Positions 42,892 through 52,219 of a stretch of DNA of 64,000 bases are shown in pieces. Both the position numbers and the translations under genes were made by a program. Below the pieces are notes generated by a model. That model was not told where the DNA came from. It saw nothing but the letters and a program-made list of their open reading frames with translations, and did no database searches. Within the stretch, counting starts at the first letter, position 1. Each line of letters opens with the position of its first letter. Source of the stretch: Phocaeicola dorei (GTDB lineage Bacteria > Bacteroidota > Bacteroidia > Bacteroidales > Bacteroidaceae); NCBI RefSeq assembly GCF_013009555.1, contig NZ_CP046176.1, forward strand, positions 5,561,489-5,625,488, in the 5' to 3' direction.

Positions 42892-44871
42892 ATGAAACAC
42901 CTACTAACCTTATGGATGTTGGCCTTGTGTCTATGTGTTTCGGCCAAGGAAACATGTCCGAAAGTAATTCCCGCCCTGCAAGAGTGGAAGGGGGGAAGTG
43001 GAAAACTCGTATTGCCTGCTGAAGGCAGTATTGTTGTAGCTCCTGCCGATGAGGCGGCACTGAAAAGTGTGGCGACTGTGCTGGCACAGGACTTGAAAGA
43101 CCTGTTGGATTGGAACTACACCATTAGGACCGGGAAACCGGGAAAGAATGATATTTATCTTTCATTGATGAAACCCGACAAACAATTGGGAGAGGAAGGG
43201 TATGTGCTGACTGCTGGACGCTATGCCGGTATCGAAGCGCCGGCTCGTCAGGGAGCCTTTTGGGGAACCCGGAGTTTGTTGCAGATTCTTTATAATGAAA
43301 AAGGACAGTTGCCCAAAGGAGTTGCCCGTGACTGGCCGCAATATCCCAGTCGTGGCTTCATGCTGGATGTGGGCCGCAAGTTCTTCACAATGGATTTCCT
43401 GCGGCAATATGTCAAAATACTATCGTTCTATAAACTGAATGAATTTCAGATCCATCTCAATGACAATGGTTTTGTACAGTTCTTTGATAACGACTGGAAC
43501 AAGACCTACGCTGCTTTCCGCCTGGAGAGTGAACGTTTTCCGGGGCTGACCGCCAAGGATGGTTCTTATACCAAGAAAGAATTCACCGACCTGCAACGTC
43601 TGGGCATGGAATATGGTGTGAATGTGATTCCAGAGATTGATATTCCGGCTCATTCATTGGCCTTTACACATTATAAACCCGAGATAGGCAGTGATAAATA
43701 TGGAATGGATCATTTGGATTTATACAAGGAGGAAACCTATCGTTTTGTAGATTCTTTGCTGGATGAGTATCTTTCTGGCGAGAAACCGGTTTTCATAGGT
43801 CCCGATGTACATATCGGTACAGACGAGTACAATGCCAAGGAAGCTGAAAAATTCCGCTATTTTACAGACCGGTATCTGAAGTATATAGAGAAATACGGGA
43901 AGAATGTCCGTATGTGGGGAGCACTGCGCTGGTTGAAAGGAAACACTCCGGTGAAAGCAGATAATGTGACTATCAATGCCTGGTCATACGACTGGATTGA
44001 TCCTAATGCTTCTTTGAAAGACGGATATAAGATTATCAATACGTGTGATGCTTATCTTTATATTGTTCCGGCTGCCGGATATTATCGTGATTTCCTGGAC
44101 ACGAAATGGCTGTATGAGCAATGGCGTGTGGGTAAAGTGAATTCTAAGGAAGAGTTGCCTGAAGGAACTCCGGGACTGTTGGGAGGTATGTTTGCCGTAT
44201 GGAATGACCATTGTGGCAACGGTGTGTCACAACAGGATGTGCATTTCCGTACATTCCCAGCCGCCCAGGTACTGGCCGAGAAAATGTGGAGAGGTAAGAA
44301 TGAAATGGTTTCTTACGAAGAATTTGAGAAATTGTGCAAACAGATGCCTGAAGCTCCCGGTATCAACCTGCTGGGGCGTGTGCAGGGTGAGGTAGTCTTT
44401 CCGGGGCAGAATGAAGAACTGTCTTTGAACGGTACGGACAGCATTGCCACTATGTTGCCGGAAATAGGCTATCCATACGCGGTAGAATTTGAAATAAATC
44501 CGGACAAAGAACAAAATATCAACGGTATTTTGTTTAAAGGCCCTCATTCCACCGTATATGCCAATTGGGAAAATAAGGGAAAGCTGGCTTTCAGCCGTGA
44601 CGGCTATACGTTTGTATTCCATGCTGCTACACTGCCTGCCGGAGCATGGACGAAGGTACGCATAGAGGGAGACCACAAAGGTACTACTCTTTACATAAAC
44701 GGTGAGAAAGCGGAACGTTTGGAAGGACGTGTCAAACAGTTTTACAACTATACTCATAAACGCAAGGACAAGATGTATATGCAGGAAACTTTGGTGTTTC
44801 CCATGCGGCAGATAGGGGATGTGCAGAATGGGTTCAGAGGGAAGTTGCGGAATATAAATTGCATGCAATAA
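42892..44871 (+). CDS. GH20 beta-N-acetylhexosaminidase
   Basis: 659 residues with a type I signal peptide (LWMLALCLCVSA). N-terminal GH20b-type domain up to about residue 150, then the catalytic TIM barrel: SRGFMLDVGRKFF, YKLNEFQIHLNDN, NVIPEIDIPAHS and the catalytic Asp-Glu pair D311-E312 in HIGTDEYN. The last 150 residues form a LamG/concanavalin-type domain (YPYAVEFEINPDK, GAWTKVRIEGDHKGTTLYINGEKAERLEG). It removes terminal GlcNAc/GalNAc from glycans, plausibly from mucin or host glycans. The 49-bp gap before it carries a repeated TAACCATTAAT sequence. Confidence 0.92.
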   Translation: MKHLLTLWMLALCLCVSAKETCPKVIPALQEWKGGSGKLVLPAEGSIVVAPADEAALKSVATVLAQDLKDLLDWNYTIRTGKPGKNDIYLSLMKPDKQLGEEGYVLTAGRYAGIEAPARQGAFWGTRSLLQILYNEKGQLPKGVARDWPQYPSRGFMLDVGRKFFTMDFLRQYVKILSFYKLNEFQIHLNDNGFVQFFDNDWNKTYAAFRLESERFPGLTAKDGSYTKKEFTDLQRLGMEYGVNVIPEIDIPAHSLAFTHYKPEIGSDKYGMDHLDLYKEETYRFVDSLLDEYLSGEKPVFIGPDVHIGTDEYNAKEAEKFRYFTDRYLKYIEKYGKNVRMWGALRWLKGNTPVKADNVTINAWSYDWIDPNASLKDGYKIINTCDAYLYIVPAAGYYRDFLDTKWLYEQWRVGKVNSKEELPEGTPGLLGGMFAVWNDHCGNGVSQQDVHFRTFPAAQVLAEKMWRGKNEMVSYEEFEKLCKQMPEAPGINLLGRVQGEVVFPGQNEELSLNGTDSIATMLPEIGYPYAVEFEINPDKEQNINGILFKGPHSTVYANWENKGKLAFSRDGYTFVFHAATLPAGAWTKVRIEGDHKGTTLYINGEKAERLEGRVKQFYNYTHKRKDKMYMQETLVFPMRQIGDVQNGFRGKLRNINCMQ

Positions 44872-44895
44872 AAGATATTTCTTTCTCTTGCTGTG

Positions 44896-44922
44896 TAGGG
44901 GCAGGTTTTAGACCTGTCCCTA
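44896..44922. terminator. Hairpin after the GH20 gene
   Basis: Arms TAGGGGCAGGT (44896-44906) and ACCTGTCCCTA (44912-44922), one G-U pair, 5-nt loop. No long T-run follows; position 25 bp after the stop suggests transcription end. Confidence 0.55.
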
Positions 44923-44979
44923 TGCCCAATAGGAGTGAAATTTCTCCGAATGTTATCTTTAATAGTGTTATATTGTTTA

Positions 44980-45050
44980 TTATCAATGTTTTATATGCGA
45001 TAAATGTTATCTGTTTTATTTTCATGAAAAGGGCTTTATACCTTACTTTG
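44980..45050 (+). promoter_or_regulatory. Promoter module A: 16-bp motif, 47-bp spacer, -7 box
   Basis: Motif TTATCAATGTTTTATA at 44980-44995, second half-site around ATGTTAT (45004-45010), -7-like box TTACTTTG at 45043-45050 (one base off TAnnTTTG). The spacing from motif to -7 is 47 bp, the same as at 49156 and 49713. A further TAGTGTTATA copy lies at 44963. Confidence 0.6.
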
Positions 45051-45077
45051 CATTATTAAACTTAAGCAACAAACCCG

Positions 45078-45665
45078 ATGAAAATAAAACAAATTCTACT
45101 TTGCATGCTTTTAGCCTGCTTTATTCTTCCCGCTTCCGCACAGAATAGCTGGGGTATTGTAGGAGGCGGACTTTTTTCTAAATCTTTGTCCAGGGATGCA
45201 CGCTTCAGCCTAGGCGGTTATGCCGGAGGAATGTATGACGTTCATGTTAAAAACTCATGGTATGTACAGCCACAATTATTATTTACTTATGAAGAATTCA
45301 GATCCAAGACAAGGCTTGGTACCGATTCCTTTTTTAGTAAATTCAATTTGGAGCTTCCTATCCTTGCTTCTTATAATGTTGCTTTAAATAACAAATGGAA
45401 TTTGCGCATCAATGCGGGACCGTATCTGTCCTATGCTATGTTTGGCAGGGATAAATCCATTGACTACGCCTATGGCAACGGAATGCACTCTAGTTTGGGC
45501 TGGTGGCATCAGGATTTTCCAGATCATTTTACTTACGGTGGAAGGACCGGGGTTTCATTGGAATCCGAGCATTTCATTTACACTATCGATGGTAAATGTT
45601 CTCTTCGTAAGAGGCCTTTCGGGCGGAATGTCAGTTTATCGGCCGGTGTAGGATATAAGTTCTGA
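45078..45665 (+). CDS. PorT-like outer-membrane beta-barrel protein
   Basis: 195 residues with a signal peptide (LLCMLLACFILPASAQ). The mature protein has alternating strands with aromatic girdles (SWGIVGGGLFSK, WYVQPQLLFTYEEF, LELPILASYNVALNNKWNLRINAGPYLSYAMFG) and ends in a barrel-type strand (SAGVGYKF). This is the small eight-stranded outer-membrane barrel pattern of porin/PorT-like proteins in Bacteroidota; function unknown. Its promoter carries the shared 16-bp motif. A TPR/HTH regulator gene follows 42 bp downstream. Confidence 0.82.
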   Translation: MKIKQILLCMLLACFILPASAQNSWGIVGGGLFSKSLSRDARFSLGGYAGGMYDVHVKNSWYVQPQLLFTYEEFRSKTRLGTDSFFSKFNLELPILASYNVALNNKWNLRINAGPYLSYAMFGRDKSIDYAYGNGMHSSLGWWHQDFPDHFTYGGRTGVSLESEHFIYTIDGKCSLRKRPFGRNVSLSAGVGYKF

Positions 45666-45673
45666 GTTTTCTG

Positions 45674-45681
45674 TATCTTTG
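45674..45681 (+). promoter_or_regulatory. -7 box of the first TPR/HTH regulator
   Basis: TATCTTTG, 26 bp upstream of the ATG at 45708; no copy of the 16-bp motif at the 47-bp position. Confidence 0.6.
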
Positions 45682-45707
45682 TCGCCGGAGAATAAAAATA
45701 GAGTTGC

Positions 45708-47375
45708 ATGTATGTTTATATAAAACAGCCGGGTATTGTTTGCCTTCTATGTTGGCTTTGTCTTTCCTGTACTTTGCAGCGCACGGAACATCCTGCTTTG
45801 CGGCAAGCAGGATACTTGATGGAAGAACATGCCGACAGTGCGTTTTCATTATTGAAATCCATCTCTTCCCTGATCGGTATGACCCCGGAAGACAAGGCCG
45901 ATTACGCTTTGCTGCTGGCTGAGGCTGCGGATAAAAATGGTTATTCACTGCTTCCTTGTGACTCATTATTGAATTTAGCCCTCCATGTATACCATGAAGA
46001 AGCCAAAGAACATGCTATAGCTCTTCTGTATAAGGGTAAAGTGCAACAGGAAATGGAAAACTATGCCGATGCCCTGAAAAGTTACCGTATGGCGCTTGAA
46101 ATCCTTTCCGCCTATCCATGTGAATTCTATTGGAAGGGGTTTGTATATAATATGTTGGGTGGGCTGTATGGCAAACAGAACTTGTACGCACAGGCCAAAG
46201 ATATGTATGTCAAGGCTTGTTATAATGATTCGCTGGCACGGCATAACCGTCATTTCATCAGTTCACTCAGCAATCTGGGGGTAGCTTATATCGGCTATGG
46301 AAATATAGACTCCGCTTTTATCTGCCAGCAACGCGCTTTGCAGCTTTCTCTTTCTACTGATAGTTTCCTTTTGCATTCTCTTTATGGAAATATAGGGGAT
46401 TTATGCGGACGTACAGGACGGACCAGTATAGCTATTACTTGTCTGAAAAGGGCATACGATGCTTGTCGTCTTAGAGAAGACAGCTTGCAGTGTCTTTGGA
46501 ATCTAGGGGAATTTTATTATAATAACGGGCAGCTTGATTCGGCTCTTTATTATTTGAACCGGAGCAAGGAAGCTGTCGATATTCATATCCGGTATCTCTC
46601 TTTCTTTGACTTGTATGCCATAGCTAAGCAGCAGGGAAATGTGGAGAAAGCTTTGGAATATCTGGAAATCAGCACCGAGTTGGAAGATTCCATCTATTCC
46701 ACCAATGTGGCCACGGAACTGGAGAAGAAGACCTATCGCTGGAATGCCGACGCGCAAGTAAGGAAAGAACAGTTCAAGGCTAAACGGAGGATATACACCA
46801 TTGCGATGATAGCTGTGGTGTTGCTGCTAGTCATTGTGATTATTTATCAACAGATACTGAAGAACAAGAAGATATAGCAATCCAACTATAAATATCTGTT
46901 GCAGAAGCTGAAACAGAACCTGATGGATATGCAGCAGAATATTGCTCAACATGAAGAGGTGATAGCCGAATTGAAACAGAAACAAGAAAGCCGTGCCGAG
47001 GAAATAGAAGAGAAGGAACGGGCTATAGAGGCCATGAAGATGGAGAAAGAGAAATTGCGCAACTGGTTGTTCCGGCAAAGTGCCCTCTATACGAAAATAG
47101 ACAAACTGGCCAACCAGCAAAAGCATCACAAAGAGCGTATTGCAGTGCTCACCAATGCTGAGCAACGCCAACTCAGAGTGATTATAGGACAGATTTATGC
47201 TGATTACATAGAGCAACTGCATACCCGGTATCCCAAGTTGAACGAAGATGATGTCCTTTTGCTATGTCTGCAATTGGCGGATTTATCTCCTTTTGCCATC
47301 GCTTTATGCTTTGGTAATAATGATGCACAGATTGTAGCGCAACGCAAATATCGTATGAAAAGTAAGATGGAATAA
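45708..47375 (+). pseudogene. TPR/HTH membrane regulator split by an in-frame TAG
   Basis: The reading frame is continuous over 555 codons except for TAG at 46875-46877. Before it: signal/lipobox region (LCLSCTLQ), TPR repeats (DALKSYRMALEIL, QAKDMYVKACYNDS, SAFICQQRALQLS) and the membrane segment AMIAVVLLLVIVIIYQQIL. After it, in the same frame: coiled coil and the C-terminal HTH (LNEDDVLLLCLQLADLSPFAIALCFGNNDAQIVAQRKYRMKSK). The stop falls just behind the membrane segment, so the sensor half would lose its DNA-binding half. The base next to the stop suggests CAG to TAG. Sequencing error cannot be excluded. Confidence 0.82.
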
Positions 47376-47446
47376 CTGTGTGTTACAGAATTTGCATAAT
47401 GTTTTTTTAATAGATGTTTGTATATCAGGTTATAAAGGCATTTTGC

Positions 47447-47454
47447 TATCTTTG
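47447..47454 (+). promoter_or_regulatory. -7 box of the second TPR/HTH regulator
   Basis: TATCTTTG, 29 bp upstream of the ATG at 47484. Confidence 0.6.
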
Positions 47455-47483
47455 TGCATAGAAAGCTAAAAGACAAAATTACT

Positions 47484-49137
47484 ATGCGTTCATTTATTAT
47501 ATATTTAAATTTCGTCAGTTTGCTGGCTGTCTGTTTGTTTGCCTGTAACCACCATTCTTCCAATCCGATGTTACAGCAAGTAGATTCATTGTTGGAAATG
47601 AAGCCGGACAGTGCATTGACTATTTTAAAAAATATATCTGTTTTAGAGGATTTGCCGGAAGTAGACAAGGCATACTATGCTTTGTTGCTGGCTGAGGCTA
47701 CGGACAAGAACAAACTACCCTTATTACCTTGCGATTCCTTATTGAATTTCGCCTTGGATTATTATGGAGATGATGATAGGGAGAAGGCTGTGGCATTGAT
47801 GTATAAGGGAAGGCTGCTGGCGCAGATGAATGATGAAATGTCGGCGATAGAGCATAATTTGAAAGCGTTGGAAGTGTTGCAGAATTATCCGCAAGATTTA
47901 AAATGTAGAAGATTGATTTATAGTATGTTAGGGGTATGGTGATTGTGAATTGTACGACAAGGCGTTGGAAATACAAAATCAAGCTCTTCTTTATTCTTTT
48001 AGTGCTAAAGATACTGCTATTGCCTATCATAACATTGGATATATTTATGGTATGAGGGATATGCAGGATTCTGCTATAACTTATCAGAGAAAGTCTGTGG
48101 AATATGCTATGCGTTCTAAAGATACAAGCATGATACTCACTTCTTGGCACAATTTAAGTCTGTATTATGGACGATTTGAAAACATCGATTCTGCCGTGGT
48201 TTATGCCTATAAAGTTTTGCAAAATATATCTGATGAAAATAAAATATTTAGCGGTTATTTCTATAATATAGGTGATTTGTACATTGGTTTAGGACAATAT
48301 GATTCTGCTAGGTATTATTTAGAGAAAAGCCTGCTCTTTTCTCCATCCCTTTCTATGTCTTACTGGTCACTTGCCGTAATGGAAGCTAAGCTAGGAAATT
48401 TCAAGTCCGCCTATCACTATCTAGATACTTTTGTCATGGTTCAGGATTCATTGGATGCTAGTGAGCGATTGTCTGAAGTGCAGCATATAGTCTATAAAAA
48501 TCAGACAGCATTGGAAGTAAAGGATGAGCAAATAAAATCCAGAAAGGTTATAGGGCGTATTGTTTTTTCAGCCATTATTATTTGCTTTGTCGTTGCTTTG
48601 ATTTACCAACGTTGGATAAATAAGAAAAATAACCAGCAGGCACTCTATCGGCAAGCATTACAATATGCTGATGAGAAACAGAATGTGATGCAGCAGCGCA
48701 TAGAAGAAAATGAATCCGCTCTTGCACTGTTACAGGATAGGGAAAACCAAAATCTTGATGAAATTGCCCAAAAAGAGCAATTGATAACTCAATTGAAGAA
48801 AGAAAAGTTGGCACTTCGTACATGGTTATTCCAGCAGACTTCTATATACAAAAAGGTGATGTCATTGTCTGACCAGCAGCAGGTGAATAAGAAAATCCGT
48901 AAGGTGATGGCAGCTGCTGAATTGGACAAACTGAAGAAAACGACCTTTGAAATCTATGCTGATTATATTTCTCCTTTGCAAGCACAATACTCCCAACTGA
49001 CGGAGGATGACTTGTTGGTCCTTTGCCTGCAAGAAGCGGGTATTTCTCCGTTGGCCATTTCTTTATGTTTCGGACATACGGATACGGTAGCCCTCAATCA
49101 AAGGAAATCGCGTCTAAAAAAGAAAATGTCAGAGTGA
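47484..49137 (+). pseudogene. Second TPR/HTH membrane regulator, frameshifted
   Basis: First part 47484-47942: lipoprotein signal (LLAVCLFAC), then DSLLEMKPDSALTILKNI and TPRs. The frame stops with TGA at 47940-47942 directly after SMLG. The homologous reading continues in the +1 frame as YGDCELYDKALEIQNQALL, through more TPRs, a membrane segment (IVFSAIIICFVVALIYQ), a coiled coil and the HTH (LTEDDLLVLCLQEAGISPLAISLCFGHTDT) to 49137. Comparison with its neighbour (NMLGGLYGKQNLYAQA) puts the lesion at GGGG, 47931-47934, either one extra base or a small deletion. So both regulators of this cluster are broken, each in a different way. Confidence 0.82.
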
Positions 49138-49155
49138 TAAACTGAAATATATTGT

Positions 49156-49226
49156 TTATCAGTGTTTTATAGAAATATTATGTCACAGCAAATAGTTGTA
49201 CGTTCTTTCCTTTCCCTCTAACTTTG
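49156..49226 (+). promoter_or_regulatory. Promoter module B: 16-bp motif, 47-bp spacer, -7 box
   Basis: Motif TTATCAGTGTTTTATA at 49156-49171, half-site ATGTCAC from 49180, -7 box TAACTTTG at 49219-49226 (exact). Same geometry as modules A and C. Confidence 0.65.
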
Positions 49227-49253
49227 CGGCATCATTTTTAAACAAAAAGAAGT

Positions 49254-49588
49254 ATGAAAGCAAAGTTATTATTGATGTTATTTTTAGTTTCCTTGAGTTT
49301 GGGAGTTTTTGCTTCGGAGCATCACCAAAAGAAGCCTCATGCAGTTTGCAAAGTTTATGAGAAGGTGGCTACTAGAATTCCTTTTATTTTTTCAATACAA
49401 GCCGAAGATATAAATGACTGTTTGTATCTCACATCTCAGTTCTCATTAAATGATGCTGATATTACTATGCTAGATAAGGATGGTAATGAAAAGGTGTAGT
49501 TATGAATAACGCATTTGAAAAAACAGCTGTACTTCCTAAGTGTGATAAAGGAAGTGCTTACTCGACTCAGATAAATTTAAGTTTTTAA
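49254..49588 (+). pseudogene. Small secreted protein, DUF3244-like, probably frameshifted
   Basis: The intact frame is 49254-49499, 81 residues: signal peptide (LMLFLVSLSLGVFA) and a short beta-rich segment (DINDCLYLTSQFSLNDADITMLDKDG) resembling the first half of the DUF3244 protein encoded at 11689-12057. The stop TAG at 49497 comes early. Moving one base, a frame with VVMNNAF and SAYSTQINLSF runs to 49588, about where the domain should continue. I therefore suspect a single-base loss near 49494. If wrong, the gene is a real 81-residue secreted peptide. Promoter module B lies upstream. Confidence 0.5.
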
Positions 49589-49712
49589 GTAATTCCAATT
49601 AAGGCTGTATGATAATATTTTAGTTGATAATCTAAGGTTATTGATAATGTGAAGTTCATATCTGAATCTTATTTTATTGCTCATGTTATGATAAAATATG
49701 TTATATGGTTGA

Positions 49713-49783
49713 TTTTTAGTGTTGTATAGGTGAGTGATGTTATATGGATAGAGCTTTATGCTTATATCTTCTTTCTAATTTTG
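49713..49783 (+). promoter_or_regulatory. Promoter module C: 16-bp motif, 47-bp spacer, -7 box
   Basis: Motif TTTTTAGTGTTGTATA at 49713-49728, half-site ATGTTAT (49737-49743), -7 box TAATTTTG at 49776-49783 (exact). Spacing identical to modules A and B. Confidence 0.65.
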
Positions 49784-49806
49784 CAACATCAAATAAAAAA
49801 ATAAGT

Positions 49807-50505
49807 ATGAAGACTAAAATGATTGTAGTGGTGGTGTTGGCTGCCATGTGTGTATTGCCTTTGTCTGCACAGGTAAAAGTTGGTGTGGAAGGTGGAATGA
49901 ACCTGTCTCATTATCTGGTTTCCGGTTCTGACGGATATAAAGCCGAACAGGTAGGTGGAATGAAGCCCGGCTTTCAATTGGGGGTGACTGTGGACTACGA
50001 GATAGGAAAGCATTGGATGTTAATGTCCGGTTTGTCTTGGTTGCAGAATAGAAGTACCATGAAAATGATGGATCACATGGTTACTTATTTTCCTAAGACA
50101 GAGATAAAGATAAATAATCTGATTTTGCCGTTAAAAATGGGATATAATATTCGGGTTTCGGATAAACTCAGCCTCATTCCGTCGGTTGGAGTTTATGCTT
50201 CTTACGGATTTGGTGCTGGAAACTGTTCTTTGGATGTTATTCACCAAGAGGGGGATAATATAACTACCGAGCCTGCAAAATGGAAGCCCTTGGATGGTTT
50301 TTCCTATAAAGCCGGGGAGCCCAATAATAGTGCTAATCTTCAGGCTTTCCGCCGTTGGGATTATGGGGGCATTGTTGGAATGAAGGCTGTTATTGCCGAT
50401 CATTATACGATAAGTTTTGATTATAGGGTCGGAATAAAAAAGATACAGGCACAAAATGGTTTGCGGAATTCAACTTTCCAGTTCTCTGTGGGCTATCGTT
50501 TCTAA
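49807..50505 (+). CDS. PorT-like outer-membrane beta-barrel protein
   Basis: 232 residues from ATG 49807; the open frame back to 49744 overlaps the promoter and is rejected. Signal peptide (VVVVLAAMCVLPLSAQ), then VKVGVEGGMNLSHYLVSG, GFQLGVTVDYEIGKHWMLMSGLSWLQ, LPLKMGYNIRVSDKLSLIPSVGVYASYGFG and a terminal barrel strand (TFQFSVGYRF). Same general class as the protein at 45078-45665 but clearly diverged. Promoter module C upstream; a giant hairpin follows the stop. Confidence 0.84.
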   Translation: MKTKMIVVVVLAAMCVLPLSAQVKVGVEGGMNLSHYLVSGSDGYKAEQVGGMKPGFQLGVTVDYEIGKHWMLMSGLSWLQNRSTMKMMDHMVTYFPKTEIKINNLILPLKMGYNIRVSDKLSLIPSVGVYASYGFGAGNCSLDVIHQEGDNITTEPAKWKPLDGFSYKAGEPNNSANLQAFRRWDYGGIVGMKAVIADHYTISFDYRVGIKKIQAQNGLRNSTFQFSVGYRF

Positions 50506-50524
50506 ACTGATTTAATTAAACTGG

Positions 50525-50629
50525 CAATCTGTCAAAATGATAATGCCGGTGTATGAGGGTGTCCTGTTTCAAAGGATACAGTTTGTGTATTTTCATCGTA
50601 TTCTCGTGCATCGGCATTTTGACAGATTG
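50525..50629 (+). terminator. Large stem-loop after the barrel gene
   Basis: Outer arms CAATCTGTCAAAATG (50525-50539) and its complement (50615-50629) are perfect over 15 bp; further partial pairing continues inward (ATGCCGGTGTATGAG vs CTCGTGCATCGGCAT). CTTCTTTTTC follows on the plus strand, as in a terminator, though the structure is unusually long. Confidence 0.6.
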
Positions 50630-50740
50630 TCTTCTTTTTCTGGTTATTTATTCTTTTATGGATATATGTGAACGTATATGTAGGGAAATGCATACATACG
50701 TGTCCGACAGGGATCTTTATGCCTTTTGAGACCCCTCTAT

Positions 50741-51397
50741 TTATTGAGCCAGCTCTTTCAATATCTCCTCTATTTTCTGAAAGAGTTGTCCTATGTGCGC
50801 TCCGTCCACAAAAGCATGGTTTACAGTGAAAGCGATGGGCATTACCAGTCTTCCTTCGCGTGGCACTACTTTGCCGGCATTCATCAGCGGATAGTCTAAT
50901 GGATGGTCGGGAGCCATTTGTGTATAGGTGAGTGAAGTGAAATAAAGCTGAGGCGTGGCACTCAGTTGGATAATATCAAAATCTCCCTGTTCTTTAATGA
51001 CTTTTTCGGCTCCATACGGGTCACCCTCTTCGGGGATGTTATGGACGATGTGATATGCTTCGGCATAAAACCGTTCAAAATCTGCATGGTAAGGGATGCG
51101 GACTGTGTAGAAAGTCTTGCCGGGTACAGCGATAGGTGATATGATGTCCACCTGATCGTGATAGACCACCTGTCCGTTTTTATCTGTACGGAAACGGAAT
51201 TCTTTCACTTCATTGGCAGCACGTAGCACAGCATACAGGTAATACAGGAAAAAAGAGCGCTTGGCGGCTTTTGCAGCTGGAAATGCTTCAGTGCAATCCA
51301 CTTCACTGGTAATGGATATCCATGAATTATGGAAGTTGCGGAAAAAATTATAATTGTCCCGGCGTTCCCAAGTTTCAATATCTATTATATGTTTCAT
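50741..51397 (-). CDS. Chloramphenicol acetyltransferase-like (CAT family) acyltransferase
   Basis: 218 residues, close to the CAT family length. Opening [21 protein letters not shown] and the active-site block [22 protein letters not shown] (His and Asp-Gly of HxxxDG) are those of type A CAT-like proteins. Many chromosomal relatives do not give chloramphenicol resistance, so no resistance is claimed. It begins one base after the lgt stop, and with lgt and the panE-like gene forms a minus-strand operon. Confidence 0.85.
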   Translation of the reverse strand: MKHIIDIETWERRDNYNFFRNFHNSWISITSEVDCTEAFPAAKAAKRSFFLYYLYAVLRAANEVKEFRFRTDKNGQVVYHDQVDIISPIAVPGKTFYTVRIPYHADFERFYAEAYHIVHNIPEEGDPYGAEKVIKEQGDFDIIQLSATPQLYFTSLTYTQMAPDHPLDYPLMNAGKVVPREGRLVMPIAFTVNHAFVDGAHIGQLFQKIEEILKELAQ

Positions 51398-52219
51398 TTA
51401 TTTTACGGGTTTAAAAGAATGGTACATGAAGTGCGCTCCCAGCAGTATGAACGGAATGCTGAGCCATTGCCCCATGTTCAGCATCATACTGTCTTCAAAG
51501 GCTTCCTGGCTGGCTTTTATAAACTCCACAAGGAAGCGGAAGGTGAATATGGTAGTGAGGCAGTAGCCGAAATAGAAACCGGGGTATAGCGTGGTTTTGT
51601 ACTTTTTATACAACCGCAAGCCTATGATAAAAATCAGAAGATAGGCGATGGCTTCGTAGAGTTGTGCCGGGTGGCGGGGTTGCATATCTTCGTGCGGAAA
51701 AATGAACGCCCAAGGAACATGAGTTACCGTACCTACTATTTCACCATTCATCAGGTTACCTAAACGGATAAAACAACCTGCCAGCGGGGTGGCGATGGCT
51801 ATATTGTCTAGTACAGTCAGGAACTTCAATTTTACACGGCGTGAATAGATCCATAAGGCGAGCATTAGTCCGATGGTTCCTCCATGGCTGGCAAGACCTT
51901 GATAACCGGTCCATTTTATCCCAGAATCGGTAATCTTGACGGGCAACAGCATTTCTACAGGGTGAGAGAGCCAATAGCCTGGTTCATAGAACAGACAATG
52001 TCCCAGGCGAGCACCGATAACAATACCCAGCAGGCAGTAAACGAACAGGGAATCAAATTTTTCGTAAGGAATTTTTTGGTCTTGGTAGAGTTTGTATATC
52101 ACCCAGTAGGCCAATGAAAGCCCTGTAACGAACAATACGGAGTAATAACGGATGGAAATGCCGAAAATGGAAAAGATTTCTATATCGGGATTCCAAAGAA
52201 TGGCTGACAGTGTATTCAT
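51398..52219 (-). CDS. lgt: Lgt, prolipoprotein diacylglyceryl transferase
   Basis: 273 residues, about seven membrane segments. Lgt moves diacylglycerol onto the lipobox Cys, the first step of lipoprotein maturation, so it acts on every lipoprotein in this window. Signature elements: [42 protein letters not shown] and QLYEAIAYL, with the conserved His, Arg, Asn and Glu. Start overlaps the stop of the upstream panE-like gene. Confidence 0.95.
   Translation of the reverse strand: MNTLSAILWNPDIEIFSIFGISIRYYSVLFVTGLSLAYWVIYKLYQDQKIPYEKFDSLFVYCLLGIVIGARLGHCLFYEPGYWLSHPVEMLLPVKITDSGIKWTGYQGLASHGGTIGLMLALWIYSRRVKLKFLTVLDNIAIATPLAGCFIRLGNLMNGEIVGTVTHVPWAFIFPHEDMQPRHPAQLYEAIAYLLIFIIGLRLYKKYKTTLYPGFYFGYCLTTIFTFRFLVEFIKASQEAFEDSMMLNMGQWLSIPFILLGAHFMYHSFKPVK

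Noticed and set aside
46875..46877. Amber codon in the regulator as a recoded or read-through codon
   Set aside because: No supporting context for recoding, other genes end normally with TAG, and the neighbouring homologue is also broken; a nonsense mutation is simpler.
47383..47454. Fourth copy of the 16-bp motif before the second TPR/HTH regulator
   Set aside because: The sequence TTACAGAATTTGCATA lies at a 48-bp spacing and matches only about half the positions, without the second half-site.
50741..51397. Chloramphenicol resistance gene
   Set aside because: CAT fold and active-site His are present, but the gene sits in a housekeeping operon with lgt and no mobile context; chromosomal CAT-like proteins often have other substrates.
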